From an uncultured Lachnospiraceae bacterium (lineage in GTDB: Bacteria; Bacillota; Clostridia; Lachnospirales; Lachnospiraceae), in NCBI GenBank assembly GCA_900546325.1, contig URCR01000068.1, positions 1 to 8,124 on the forward strand: a stretch of DNA of 8,124 nucleotides. Reading direction: 5' to 3'. Shown here piece by piece: positions 1 through 6,094 of this stretch. The translations under genes were made by a program, and so were the position numbers. Every line of letters starts with the position of its first letter. Position 1 is the first letter of the stretch. The notes beneath the pieces were generated by a model, which saw nothing but the letters and a program-made list of their open reading frames with translations, was not told where the DNA came from and ran no database searches.

Positions 1-35
1 CATAGACGTTATGGAGTATTTAAGGAGAAAGGGGA

Positions 36-509
36 TTGGTGCCGGTGGACAAGCAGATATTGATCGAGTACGCGGATATGAAAGAAGAGATTAAAGACCT
101 TAGAAGACGGATACAAGAAGACAAGAAAGCATTAGACAAGTTAAACAAGACGGTTGTCACTGATTCTGTGGCTTGCGGGAAGAAGGGGAAAAAGCCACTT
201 CGGACGGTAAAGATACATGGGAAGCCTACAATGGCGATTATCCGGAAACAAGCTGCTTACGAAAGGAAGATCACGCAGCTAGAATTACTGGAAGCCGACC
301 TGCTCGAAAAGCAAACACAAGTGGAGGAATACATACAGCAAATAGAGAAGAGTAGGCTTAGAAGCATGTTTAGACTCTACTACATAGACAATCTAACGTG
401 GGAGATGGTGGCCATGCGGATGAATTATATGTTTCCGAAGAAAAGGATTCCCTTTACGAAAGACAGCTGCAGAATGGCGCATGACAGATTTTTAGAAAAA
501 GTTTCATAA
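36..509 (+). CDS. Phage late-transcription activator-like protein (DUF1492/ArpU/RinA-like, sigma region 4-like HTH)
   Basis: Probably a DNA-binding activator of the phage late operon. Residues 5-40 and about 70-107 are charged heptad-like helices, probably coiled coil. Residues 43-65 form a basic Gly/Lys linker. Residues 107-157 look like a sigma-70 region 4 helix-turn-helix: RLYYIDNLTWEMVA as the first helices, then a DSCRMAHDRFLEK recognition-type helix, with an unusual insert (YMFPKKRIPF) in the turn. Small proteins of this architecture usually sit just before the terminase genes in Firmicutes phages and control late transcription. Family naming is from memory of pattern. The start is uncertain: TTG at 36 lies 8 nt after AAGGAG (22-27), but GTG at 39 or 45 is possible, and 45 would give a protein starting at DKQILIEYAD. 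The stop is one base before the tandem TGTTCGC repeats, which suggests the gene lies next to its own target. Confidence 0.75.
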   Translation: MVPVDKQILIEYADMKEEIKDLRRRIQEDKKALDKLNKTVVTDSVACGKKGKKPLRTVKIHGKPTMAIIRKQAAYERKITQLELLEADLLEKQTQVEEYIQQIEKSRLRSMFRLYYIDNLTWEMVAMRMNYMFPKKRIPFTKDSCRMAHDRFLEKVS

Positions 510-510
510 A

Positions 511-547
511 TGTTCGCCACTGTTCGCTTTGAAAGTGGTAATATGAT
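511..547 (+). promoter_or_regulatory. Candidate late promoter with tandem TGTTCGC operator
   Basis: Two exact TGTTCGC copies (511-517 and 521-527) are spaced 10 bp apart, one helical turn. A TATGAT box lies at 542-547. A sigma-70 -35 element would fall at about 519-524, on top of the repeats, and no TTGACA-like hexamer is present there. This is what an activator-dependent promoter looks like when the activator or a region-4-like protein replaces -35 contacts. The -10 lies inside a perfect 12-bp palindrome, TATGATATCATA (542-553). That the product of the adjacent upstream gene binds here is an inference. Confidence 0.55.
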
Positions 548-595
548 ATCATACCCGAAAAGGGAAAATGATCATAACACAAATCTTACCAGTAA

Positions 596-621
596 GGCGC
601 CCTGCAAAAGCGGGGCGTTTT
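596..621 (+). terminator. Rho-independent terminator-like hairpin after the candidate late promoter
   Basis: CGCCCTGC (598-605) pairs with GCGGGGCG (610-617) around an AAAA loop, an 8-bp GC-rich stem with one G-T pair. TTTT follows (618-621). It would end read-through from the upstream gene. It also lies about 50 nt after the candidate late start site, so it could act as an attenuator in the late leader. The U-run is short, so termination may be partial. Confidence 0.6.
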
Positions 622-625
622 GCAT

Positions 626-665
626 GCCATGAATGGACAAGCAGGTTCGATTCCTGCACATGGCT
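626..665 (+). other. tRNA-like mini-helix (acceptor plus T-arm only)
   Basis: GCCATG (626-631) pairs with CATGGC (659-664) as an acceptor-like stem. Inside it GCAGG (641-645) and CCTGC (653-657) form a perfect 5-bp T-stem around a canonical T-loop, TTCGATT (646-652). Only nine bases (632-640) occupy the place of the D-arm, anticodon arm and variable loop. The element therefore mimics the top half of a tRNA and cannot decode. No CCA is encoded. It shares the 11-mer GGTTCGATTCC with the complete tRNA-Trp about 255 bp downstream. It may be a tRNA remnant, a target for tRNA-processing enzymes, or a domain of a larger RNA. Confidence 0.5.
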
Positions 666-667
666 TA

Positions 668-731
668 GCAATACAGCAAGATCGCAGAAAGATGCGACAT
701 GCCACGGATAAGCGCGCTCCGTATGTATTGC
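668..731 (+). ncRNA. Possible three-way-junction RNA element
   Basis: GCAATACA (668-675) is exactly complementary to TGTATTGC (724-731). The enclosed 48 nt hold two further perfect hairpins: TCGCA/TGCGA (682-686/693-697, 6-nt loop) and ACGGA/TCCGT (704-708/718-722, 9-nt loop). Together they make a cloverleaf-like three-way junction. No known RNA family is recognised. The function is unknown and the fold was read by eye, so co-variation is not tested. It may be part of a longer structured RNA running to the tRNA. Confidence 0.35.
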
Positions 732-743
732 ATGGTACCAAAT

Positions 744-763
744 GCAGATATCCGCAGATCTGC
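744..763 (+). repeat. Inverted repeat GCAGAT/ATCTGC
   Basis: GCAGAT (744-749) and ATCTGC (758-763) form a perfect 6-bp stem with an 8-nt loop. It belongs to the run of small hairpins between the late promoter and the tRNA. An 8-bp palindrome, TGGTACCA, lies just upstream at 733-740. There is no U-run, so it is not a terminator. Confidence 0.3.
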
Positions 764-803
764 CAAGTAAACAAGTCAATAAAGTCTATATTTAGTGTTT
801 TAG

Positions 804-845
804 TCCCCGAGTGCGGATAGGGGAAAGGATGTCAGACGGCATCCT
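804..845 (+). repeat. Two consecutive hairpins just upstream of the tRNA
   Basis: TCCCC/GGGGA (804-808/820-824, 11-nt loop) is followed one base later by AGGATGTC/GGCATCCT (826-833/838-845, loop AGAC, one G-T pair). The second hairpin ends two bases before the tRNA 5' end. It could affect RNase P processing or be the end of a structured leader RNA. No U-run follows either stem. The structures are seen directly and their role is unknown. Confidence 0.35.
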
Positions 846-847
846 AC

Positions 848-920
848 GGGTGTATAGCTCAGTTGGTAGAGCGATGGTCTCCAAAACCATATGTCATCGG
901 TTCGATTCCGGTTGCACCTG
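848..920 (+). tRNA. tRNA-Trp (anticodon CCA)
   Basis: A complete 73-nt cloverleaf. The acceptor GGGTGTA pairs with TGCACCT (first pair G-T), then U8/A9, a D-arm GCTC/GAGC with an AGTTGGTA loop, an anticodon stem ATGGT/ACCAT with loop CTCCAAA (anticodon CCA), a 5-nt variable loop, a T-arm ATCGG/CCGGT with loop TTCGATT, and discriminator G. The 3' CCA is not encoded, so it needs host CCA-adding enzyme. It reads UGG. It sits inside the phage late region between the activator-like gene and the terminase, so it looks phage-carried rather than an integration site. The weak G-T first acceptor pair is slightly unusual, but no arm is broken, so it is probably functional. Confidence 0.93.
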
Positions 921-922
921 TT

Positions 923-946
923 AAGGACTACTGCAGTCTCCTTTTT
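923..946 (+). terminator. Terminator-like hairpin after tRNA-Trp
   Basis: AAGG-ACT (923-929) pairs with AGT (935-937) and CCTT (940-943) around an ACTGC loop, with a 2-nt bulge. The T-run covers 942-946. It begins 3 nt after the tRNA and may end the tRNA transcript or guide 3' processing. The stem is interrupted, so it should be leaky. Confidence 0.45.
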
Positions 947-950
947 GATT

Positions 951-979
951 TTGTGTTGTTTGGTTTTGATTATTATATT
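951..979 (+). promoter_or_regulatory. Weak sigma-70-like promoter upstream of terminase
   Basis: TTGTGT (951-956) and TATATT (974-979) are separated by 17 bp in a very AT-rich stretch between the tRNA terminator and the terminase start. The -10 matches 5 of 6 bases and the -35 only 3 to 4 of 6. It would restart transcription of the packaging genes after the hairpin. The AT-rich context makes chance matches likely. Confidence 0.25.
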
Positions 980-1028
980 ATGCGGTAGTTCTGAAAGCTT
1001 AATAAAATTAATAGATTAAACAGATTGG

Positions 1029-1038
1029 AAGGTGGTGA
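1029..1038 (+). promoter_or_regulatory. Ribosome binding site that sets the terminase start at GTG 1040
   Basis: AAGGTGGTGA matches the full anti-Shine-Dalgarno complement AAGGAGGTGA at 9 of 10 bases and ends just before GTG at 1040. The alternative in-frame TTG at 1025 has no Shine-Dalgarno upstream, and this site would lie inside its reading frame. The GTG start is therefore preferred. Confidence 0.7.
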
Positions 1039-1039
1039 A

Positions 1040-2782
1040 GTGGCAGGTTATGAAAACATAAAAGATAAAGGATTTGACAATCGAACCACGGGGGAACTAC
1101 GTGAGATTGCAAGAAAAGGTGGAAAAGCAAGCGGAGAAGCAAGACGGAGAAAGGCTGATTTTAGGAAGACTTTAAACCTGCTGCTTACCGCTGAAATAGA
1201 CAGTCCTGAATGGAAGCCGGTTCTGGAGGCATTAGGTGTTGAGTGTACTCTGGAATCGGCTTTAAATATGGCAATGATCAAAGAAGGACTTAATGGAAAT
1301 GTAAAAGCTTATGAAGCAATTGCTAAGTATGCAGGTCAAAGTGTAAAAACAGATACAGATTTGACCGAACAGTTAGCTAAAATCAATCTGATGCAGGCAC
1401 AGAAGGACAAAGTACAAAAGAAAGAAGAAAATCCAGAAGATGCAGATTCTGGCATGAAAGATCCGTATGATGTTGTGATTCCAGAGTTCTGGGATATTCT
1501 GGATGATACAGAGCATGAACACCAGATCATCACTTCCGGTCGTGCCGGTACGAAGTCCAGCTTCTCTGGAATTCTGGGAATAAGCACGATTGTCGGAGAT
1601 GAACCAGCTGCAGTTGTAGTTTTGAGAAAGAGACACAACAAGCTGCGAAAGACGGTTTACAAAGAAATGATTCGTGCAATCGGCAGGCTGGGATTGAGTA
1701 AAGATGACTTTGATATTGGTGTTTCACCAATGGAAATTCGTTATAAGAAAAACGGGAACGTAATCTATTTTTCCGGTTCTGACAGTATTGATGATACGAA
1801 AGGTATCATTGATGAAGATAAGCCGATTCGTCTTGTCATTTTGGACGAGTTGACAGAGTTCTTCGATGTCGGAGAGGGCGAAGAAGAGCTGACAAACATT
1901 GAAGCGACCTTTGTCCGAGGAAATGATGAAGGGTTCCGTATGGTTTATCTGTACAATCCTCCGAAGAATCCGAACGCTCCAATTAATGTCTGGTGTCTGA
2001 AAATGGAGATGCGATTAGATACGATACATAAGCATGTGGATTACAGAGATGTACCGGTTAGTTGGATTGGAAAGAAACTGCTGGAATCCGCAGAACTATT
2101 GAAAGAAACGGATTATAGGTTATACCGATGGGTATGGCTTGGCGAATGTATCGGTGTAGATGATTTGATTTACTATATGTTTAATGATAACCATAGGCAC
2201 GAGCCGGAAGGTACAGTGTACAAGCTAATTGGTATTGGTGTGGATTACGGACAGCAGAATGCGACTACATATCAGGCGGCAGGAGTTAATATCCATAAGC
2301 GCAAGCTGGAAGGACTTAGAGAGTTCTATCACTCTGGCAGGGAGTCAGGAAAGCAAAAAAGCCCGTCTGATTATGCAAGGGAACTGATAAGTTTTGCAGA
2401 TGCATTACATGAAAGATATTCGTGTAATGCTTTTTATGTTTATATAGATCCTTCTGCAAAAGGATTGGCAGAGGAAATTAAACGTCTGGCAATGGAAAGT
2501 AGAATGTATGGAATATTCATAAAAGATGCGGAAAATGATGTGTCGGTTGGTATTCAAAGGGTGCAAAAATGTTTAACATATCAGATCATGACAGTTTCAG
2601 AGAGTCAGGAAAACTTAATTCGTGAGATGGGGACTTACGAGTACGATGCAAAATCTGTTGAGTCAGGAAAAGAAAAACCTATGAAAGTGGATGACCATTG
2701 CTGTGACGCATGGAGGTATTTGGTTATGGGATTATGGGACAAGATTAAATATTTCCTTCCGGCAGGAGAAAGAGAGGAATAA
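1040..2782 (+). CDS. terL: Phage terminase, small-subunit-like N-terminus fused to large subunit (ATPase + nuclease)
   Basis: Packages phage DNA: it hydrolyses ATP to pump DNA through the portal and cuts concatemers. It is 580 residues from GTG 1040. Residues 1-120 look like a small terminase of the KGG type (RKGGKASGEARRRK at about 25-38, then helices). Residues 120-145 are a charged linker. The ATPase has a Walker A-like SGRAGTKSS (166-174), a conserved RKRHNKLRKTVY segment (about 196-207), Walker B LVILDE (265-270) and a MVYLYNPP coupling motif (about 301-308). The RNase H-like nuclease has acidic residues in GIGVDYG (D402), YIDPSAKG (D470) and DDHCCDAWRY (D551/D552/D556), so all key sites are intact. 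Free-standing large subunits are often about 400-470 residues, which fits an added N-terminal part. No separate small-subunit gene is seen. The portal follows 2 nt after the stop. Confidence 0.92.
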   Translation: MAGYENIKDKGFDNRTTGELREIARKGGKASGEARRRKADFRKTLNLLLTAEIDSPEWKPVLEALGVECTLESALNMAMIKEGLNGNVKAYEAIAKYAGQSVKTDTDLTEQLAKINLMQAQKDKVQKKEENPEDADSGMKDPYDVVIPEFWDILDDTEHEHQIITSGRAGTKSSFSGILGISTIVGDEPAAVVVLRKRHNKLRKTVYKEMIRAIGRLGLSKDDFDIGVSPMEIRYKKNGNVIYFSGSDSIDDTKGIIDEDKPIRLVILDELTEFFDVGEGEEELTNIEATFVRGNDEGFRMVYLYNPPKNPNAPINVWCLKMEMRLDTIHKHVDYRDVPVSWIGKKLLESAELLKETDYRLYRWVWLGECIGVDDLIYYMFNDNHRHEPEGTVYKLIGIGVDYGQQNATTYQAAGVNIHKRKLEGLREFYHSGRESGKQKSPSDYARELISFADALHERYSCNAFYVYIDPSAKGLAEEIKRLAMESRMYGIFIKDAENDVSVGIQRVQKCLTYQIMTVSESQENLIREMGTYEYDAKSVESGKEKPMKVDDHCCDAWRYLVMGLWDKIKYFLPAGEREE

Positions 2783-2784
2783 CA

Positions 2785-4209
2785 TTGAATATTATTAAAT
2801 ATTTGAATAAAGCAGGATATGACACACTTGATTCTGGCTTTTATAAACTGATTGATATATGGCAAAGCTGGTATATAGGGAGTGTAAAGAAATTCCATCA
2901 TTATAAGATGTGGAATGGAAAAGAGCGAGTCACTTGCAAAAGATTGGGATTAGGCATGGCCAAGAAGATATCAGAGGATATTGCGGACTTGCTTTTGAAT
3001 GAACGTGCGCAAATCACAATACAGGACAACACTACCAGTGACTTTGTAATGGATGTGTTAAATGCAAATAACTTTTTTATAATTGGAAATGATTATCAGG
3101 AAAGAAAAGCCTACACCGGTACAGTTGCGTACGTTCCTTATTTGAACAACATCAGAATAGATGGAAGTGGGAATATATTAACCGGAAGCGGCGATGTGAA
3201 AATCAACTATGTTTCAGCAGAGAACATATATCCTTTATCATGGTGTAATGGGTATATATCAGAGTGCGCTTTTGTGTTTCCGAAAGTAATCGGAACCCAG
3301 AAATACAATCATATCCAAATACATAAAATACAGGATGACGAGTATGTAATCGAAAATCATGTGGTAGAAAATACAGCAGGAGCAGGAAAAGAAATCCCTG
3401 CATCTGAGTGGAATTCTTTAAAAGGGTTTGAAAGCATGGCAGAATGTGTGAGAACCGGTTCTGAAGAACGACAGTTTGTGATAGATCGCTTAAATATTGT
3501 CAATAACTGGGATAGTGATAATCCTATGGGGGTTGCTATTTTTGCGAATAGCCTTGATGTACTGCGAGGTATTGACTCTATTTATGACTCTTACATAAAT
3601 GAGTTCACACTTGGAAAGAAAAGAATATTTGTAGCGCCTGAAATGTTGGGAATGGATTTATATGGAAATCCGGTATTTGATCCAAATGATGCGATTTTTT
3701 ATCAGCTTCCGGAAGGTTTCCTGAAAGATGGAGGGAAGCCAATAGAAAGTGTAGATATGGAAATCAGGGCAGAACAGCATGAAAGAGGTATCAATGACAG
3801 TTTGAATATGCTTTCCATGAAGTGTGGTTTCGGTCAAAATCATTATCGCTTCGAAAATGGAAGCATTCAAACAGCAACTCAGGTTATATCTGAGAACAGT
3901 GATATGTTCAGGAGTATCAATAAGCACGAATTGATTTTAGAACCGGTGTTAAAAGAGCTCATCCAGATTATTGCAAGCTTAGGAAAGGTGCTAGGAGTTT
4001 CTACCAAACCTGAAACGGAGATAGTAGTGGATTTTGATGACTCCATTATTGAGGACAAGCAGGCAGAAAGACAGAGTGATAGACAAGATGTAAGCATGGG
4101 TGCGATGTCACTGGTAGAGTATAGAGCAAAATGGTATGGAGAAACGGAGGAAGAGGCTGTAAAACATGTAGTGCAGGAGATTCCGGATCCAGATCCTGAG
4201 GAGGAGTGA
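2785..4209 (+). CDS. Phage portal protein (A118/SPP1 gp6-like)
   Basis: Forms the ring at the capsid vertex through which DNA enters and leaves and to which the tail joins. It is 474 residues, normal for this family. The GLGMAKKISEDIADLLLNE segment (about 54-74) and the later CGFGQNHYRF...TATQVISENSDMFRSI region (about 347-377) are characteristic of A118-type portals. The C-terminus is acidic (ending DPDPEEE), as in many portals. The TTG start at 2785 has GAGG (2774-2777) 7 nt upstream, and the gene begins 2 nt after the terminase stop, so translation is probably coupled. Family assignment is by pattern recognition; the neighbours (terminase before, minor capsid after) agree. Nothing appears truncated. 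Confidence 0.88.
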   Translation: MNIIKYLNKAGYDTLDSGFYKLIDIWQSWYIGSVKKFHHYKMWNGKERVTCKRLGLGMAKKISEDIADLLLNERAQITIQDNTTSDFVMDVLNANNFFIIGNDYQERKAYTGTVAYVPYLNNIRIDGSGNILTGSGDVKINYVSAENIYPLSWCNGYISECAFVFPKVIGTQKYNHIQIHKIQDDEYVIENHVVENTAGAGKEIPASEWNSLKGFESMAECVRTGSEERQFVIDRLNIVNNWDSDNPMGVAIFANSLDVLRGIDSIYDSYINEFTLGKKRIFVAPEMLGMDLYGNPVFDPNDAIFYQLPEGFLKDGGKPIESVDMEIRAEQHERGINDSLNMLSMKCGFGQNHYRFENGSIQTATQVISENSDMFRSINKHELILEPVLKELIQIIASLGKVLGVSTKPETEIVVDFDDSIIEDKQAERQSDRQDVSMGAMSLVEYRAKWYGETEEEAVKHVVQEIPDPDPEEE

Positions 4210-4213
4210 TGTC

Positions 4214-5857
4214 ATGACGCCGGAAGAAAAAGGAAGCCTTCCTATTCGGCTGGAGAAACAGTTTTATGAACTTCAGGATAGGATTTTTACAGATATTGTA
4301 CGAAGAATTAAAAAAGCAGGGGAAATTACCAGTACGGCGGACTATCAGATTAATCAGCTATTGCTGCTGGGGAACAGCACAGAATTTATTGAACAAGAAT
4401 TAAAGCGCTTGTTGGAAGCCAGCTATCCAGAAATATGGGCTTTGTATGATAAAGTGTGTGATTGGGAATATGTTCGCTACAAAGATGCTTATGAGCAGAT
4501 AAATGGGAACTTTGTTCCGTTGGAGGAAAACGAACAGGTACAGCAGTGGTCTCAAGCAATTATCAATCAGACACACAGCGAAATAAAGAACCTTACGCAA
4601 TCTATGGGAATGACCGTCAACATAAGTGGAAAAGCAGTATTTACACCTTTAGCAGAGTATTATCAGATGTACCTGGACAGAGCTTGTTTTGATATTATAA
4701 CCGGCGCTTTTGATTACAATACGGTAGTTCGCAGAGTTGTAAAGGAAATGACAGCTTCTGGAATCCGCTCTATTGATTATGGAAAGTCTGGATATAGTAA
4801 TAGGGTGCCCGTGGCAGTGCGTAGAGCTGTCATGACGGGCGTTGGCCAACTCAGTGGACAAATTAATGAAATGGTGGCAAAAGACCTTAAAACGGACATA
4901 TACGAAGTTACATGGCATGCCGGGCACAGACCCTCTCATTGGTGGGGTGGAAATGTGTACACCCATGAAGAGTTGAAATCAGTATGCCATCTGGGGGAAG
5001 GAGATGGGCTTTGTGGTTGGAACTGTCGTCATAGTTATATGGCTTTTGTTCCGGGTTGCTCTATCCGAACCTATACCCCGGAAGAACTCAGAATGCTGGA
5101 AGAAAAAGAAAAGCAGGTAAAACAGTACCAGGGGAAAGGATATACTCCATATCAGGCCTCACAAGCGCAGCGAAAAATGGAAACTAAGATGCGGGCACAG
5201 AGGGCATATGTCAAGCAGCTACAGCAGGGAAGGGCAGATGAAAATGATATTATAGCTGTCAAGGCAAAATATTTAAACACCTTGCGCCAGTACCAGCAGT
5301 TTTCTAAAAAGATGGGACTTCCAGAACAAATGGAACGTGTTTATATAGACGGGCTCGGGCGAGTGGCACCGGGAAGAATTAGGGGATCTAGGGTTTCTAA
5401 TATCAAAAAGAAAACAGCAGCAGAATTTTTTGATGTGGAGATTACAAAAGAAATGGATACAGTGCTTGCAGCCAATATTTATAAAAGCCTTAATCGGTCG
5501 GATGTTGGAAAAGAGGTTCTTGATTTTATTAAAAAGAACGGAACTTCGGTAAACATATACTATAACAGAAATACGGTTTCAGAGATGGGACTTGAAGGGT
5601 TGTATGGGCAGTGTATTGGAAATCATATTTATATTAATGGATTGACAACGCAAAGTGTACAGAAAACAGTGGAGACAATTATCCATGAAGCAACACATAT
5701 TCGTTTGAATATAGATGGTGATCAGCATGCAGAAGCTGTCTGTGATTATTTTGCGGAATTACATACAAAAGGTGAATTGACGCCGCAAGACATTAGGAAT
5801 ATAATAGAATCAGTAAAAGAAAGATATGCAGACCGCGAATGGAGGTTAAGGCAATGA
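4214..5857 (+). CDS. Phage minor capsid protein (PF06152-like) with C-terminal HExxH metallopeptidase-like domain
   Basis: It is 547 residues. The N-terminal part, about 1-380, is a Phage_min_cap2-type head protein. Its signature lies at about 232-284: VTWHAGHRPSHWWGG, then LCGWNCRHSYMAF and PGCS. Residues 288-365 are Gln/Lys/Arg-rich helices. The extra C-terminal domain (about 396-547) contains HEATH (491-495), a classical zinc-metallopeptidase HExxH, followed by AEAVCDYFAELH with E507 and D511. This resembles the ExxxDxFA element of ImmA/IrrE-type gluzincins, so H491, H495 and E507 are the likely zinc ligands and E492 the catalytic base. Such C-terminal additions on portal-adjacent head proteins are known as MuF-type polymorphic toxins; here it could be an effector or a maturation protease. 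ATG 4214 has AGGAG (4202-4206) 7 nt upstream. The stop overlaps the next start (ATGA). Confidence 0.88.
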   Translation: MTPEEKGSLPIRLEKQFYELQDRIFTDIVRRIKKAGEITSTADYQINQLLLLGNSTEFIEQELKRLLEASYPEIWALYDKVCDWEYVRYKDAYEQINGNFVPLEENEQVQQWSQAIINQTHSEIKNLTQSMGMTVNISGKAVFTPLAEYYQMYLDRACFDIITGAFDYNTVVRRVVKEMTASGIRSIDYGKSGYSNRVPVAVRRAVMTGVGQLSGQINEMVAKDLKTDIYEVTWHAGHRPSHWWGGNVYTHEELKSVCHLGEGDGLCGWNCRHSYMAFVPGCSIRTYTPEELRMLEEKEKQVKQYQGKGYTPYQASQAQRKMETKMRAQRAYVKQLQQGRADENDIIAVKAKYLNTLRQYQQFSKKMGLPEQMERVYIDGLGRVAPGRIRGSRVSNIKKKTAAEFFDVEITKEMDTVLAANIYKSLNRSDVGKEVLDFIKKNGTSVNIYYNRNTVSEMGLEGLYGQCIGNHIYINGLTTQSVQKTVETIIHEATHIRLNIDGDQHAEAVCDYFAELHTKGELTPQDIRNIIESVKERYADREWRLRQ

Positions 5858-6030
5858 CACCAAAAGAAATCGGAAGAATGATAAGGACATTACAGGAAGG
5901 GGAAGAGGTAATTTGTCCGGAATGCAAAAAAGGAAAAATTGTTACACCATATAATCCAAGAACGAGTACCTACTTTAAATGTACAAAGTGCAAGTTTAAA
6001 ATTCATATGGAGCCAGTAGAAAGGAAATAA
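5854..6030 (+). CDS. Small zinc-ribbon protein coupled to the minor capsid gene (possible immunity partner)
   Basis: A 58-residue protein of unknown function. One four-cysteine zinc ribbon is visible: C21-x2-C24 and C43-x2-C46, with a short helical N-terminus (MTPKEIGRMIRTLQEG) and a basic tail. ATG 5854 overlaps the upstream TGA as ATGA, with GGAGG (5841-5845) 8 nt before it. The longer in-frame ATG at 5839 is rejected because this ribosome site lies inside it. Tight coupling directly after a gene ending in an HExxH domain, followed by a strong terminator, is the arrangement expected of a toxin-immunity pair. That role is inferred only. A small DNA- or RNA-binding or structural phage protein is equally possible. 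Confidence 0.75.
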   Translation: MTPKEIGRMIRTLQEGEEVICPECKKGKIVTPYNPRTSTYFKCTKCKFKIHMEPVERK

Positions 6031-6064
6031 TGCCATTCATTCTTCGGAGTGAGTGGTATTTTTT
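6029..6064 (+). terminator. Strong rho-independent terminator with UUCG tetraloop
   Basis: AATGCCATTCATTC (6029-6042) pairs with GAGTGAGTGGTATT (6047-6060) in an uninterrupted 14-bp stem with three G-T pairs, closed by C(TTCG)G, an exceptionally stable tetraloop. Six T residues follow (6059-6064). The stem starts within the stop codon of the zinc-ribbon gene. It lies inside an otherwise continuous head operon, 31 bp before the next start, so it should lower or gate expression of the protease, scaffold and capsid genes unless read-through, antitermination or a downstream promoter operates. Confidence 0.85.
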
Positions 6065-6094
6065 ATACCCATTTTTAACGGAAGGAGGAATGCT

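Noticed and set aside
1..94. Possible 3' end of an upstream gene entering the window (frame ending at 94, frame ending at 63, or TAG at 3-5)
   Set aside because: Three reading frames are compatible and too little sequence is present to choose. The overlaps with the gene starting at 36 would be 28 or 59 nt for two of them.
733..740. Perfect palindrome TGGTACCA as a possible operator
   Set aside because: Only 8 bp, no second copy and no promoter element nearby.
549..779. Minus-strand ORFs of 62-76 codons over the non-coding block
   Set aside because: No ribosome site, Cys/His/Trp-rich chance composition, and antisense to clear RNA structures.
620..820. 66-codon plus-strand ORF across the hairpin region
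   Set aside because: It has no ribosome site, starts in the terminator-like T-run and runs through the tRNA-like element and junction hairpins. It looks like chance.
1025..1039. TTG 1025 as terminase start
   Set aside because: No Shine-Dalgarno upstream. The strong AAGGTGGTGA would lie inside the coding region and points to GTG 1040.
4471..4477. Third TGTTCGC copy, inside the minor capsid gene
   Set aside because: Single copy without a 10-bp-spaced partner or -10 box, in coding sequence; probably chance.
5839..5853. ATG 5839 as start of the zinc-ribbon protein
   Set aside because: GGAGG at 5841-5845 is the ribosome site for ATG 5854, which also gives a classical ATGA overlap.
6053..6094. 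Longer N-terminus (from 6053) for the Prp-like protease
   Set aside because: It begins inside the terminator stem, and GGAAGGAGGA directly precedes ATG 6095.
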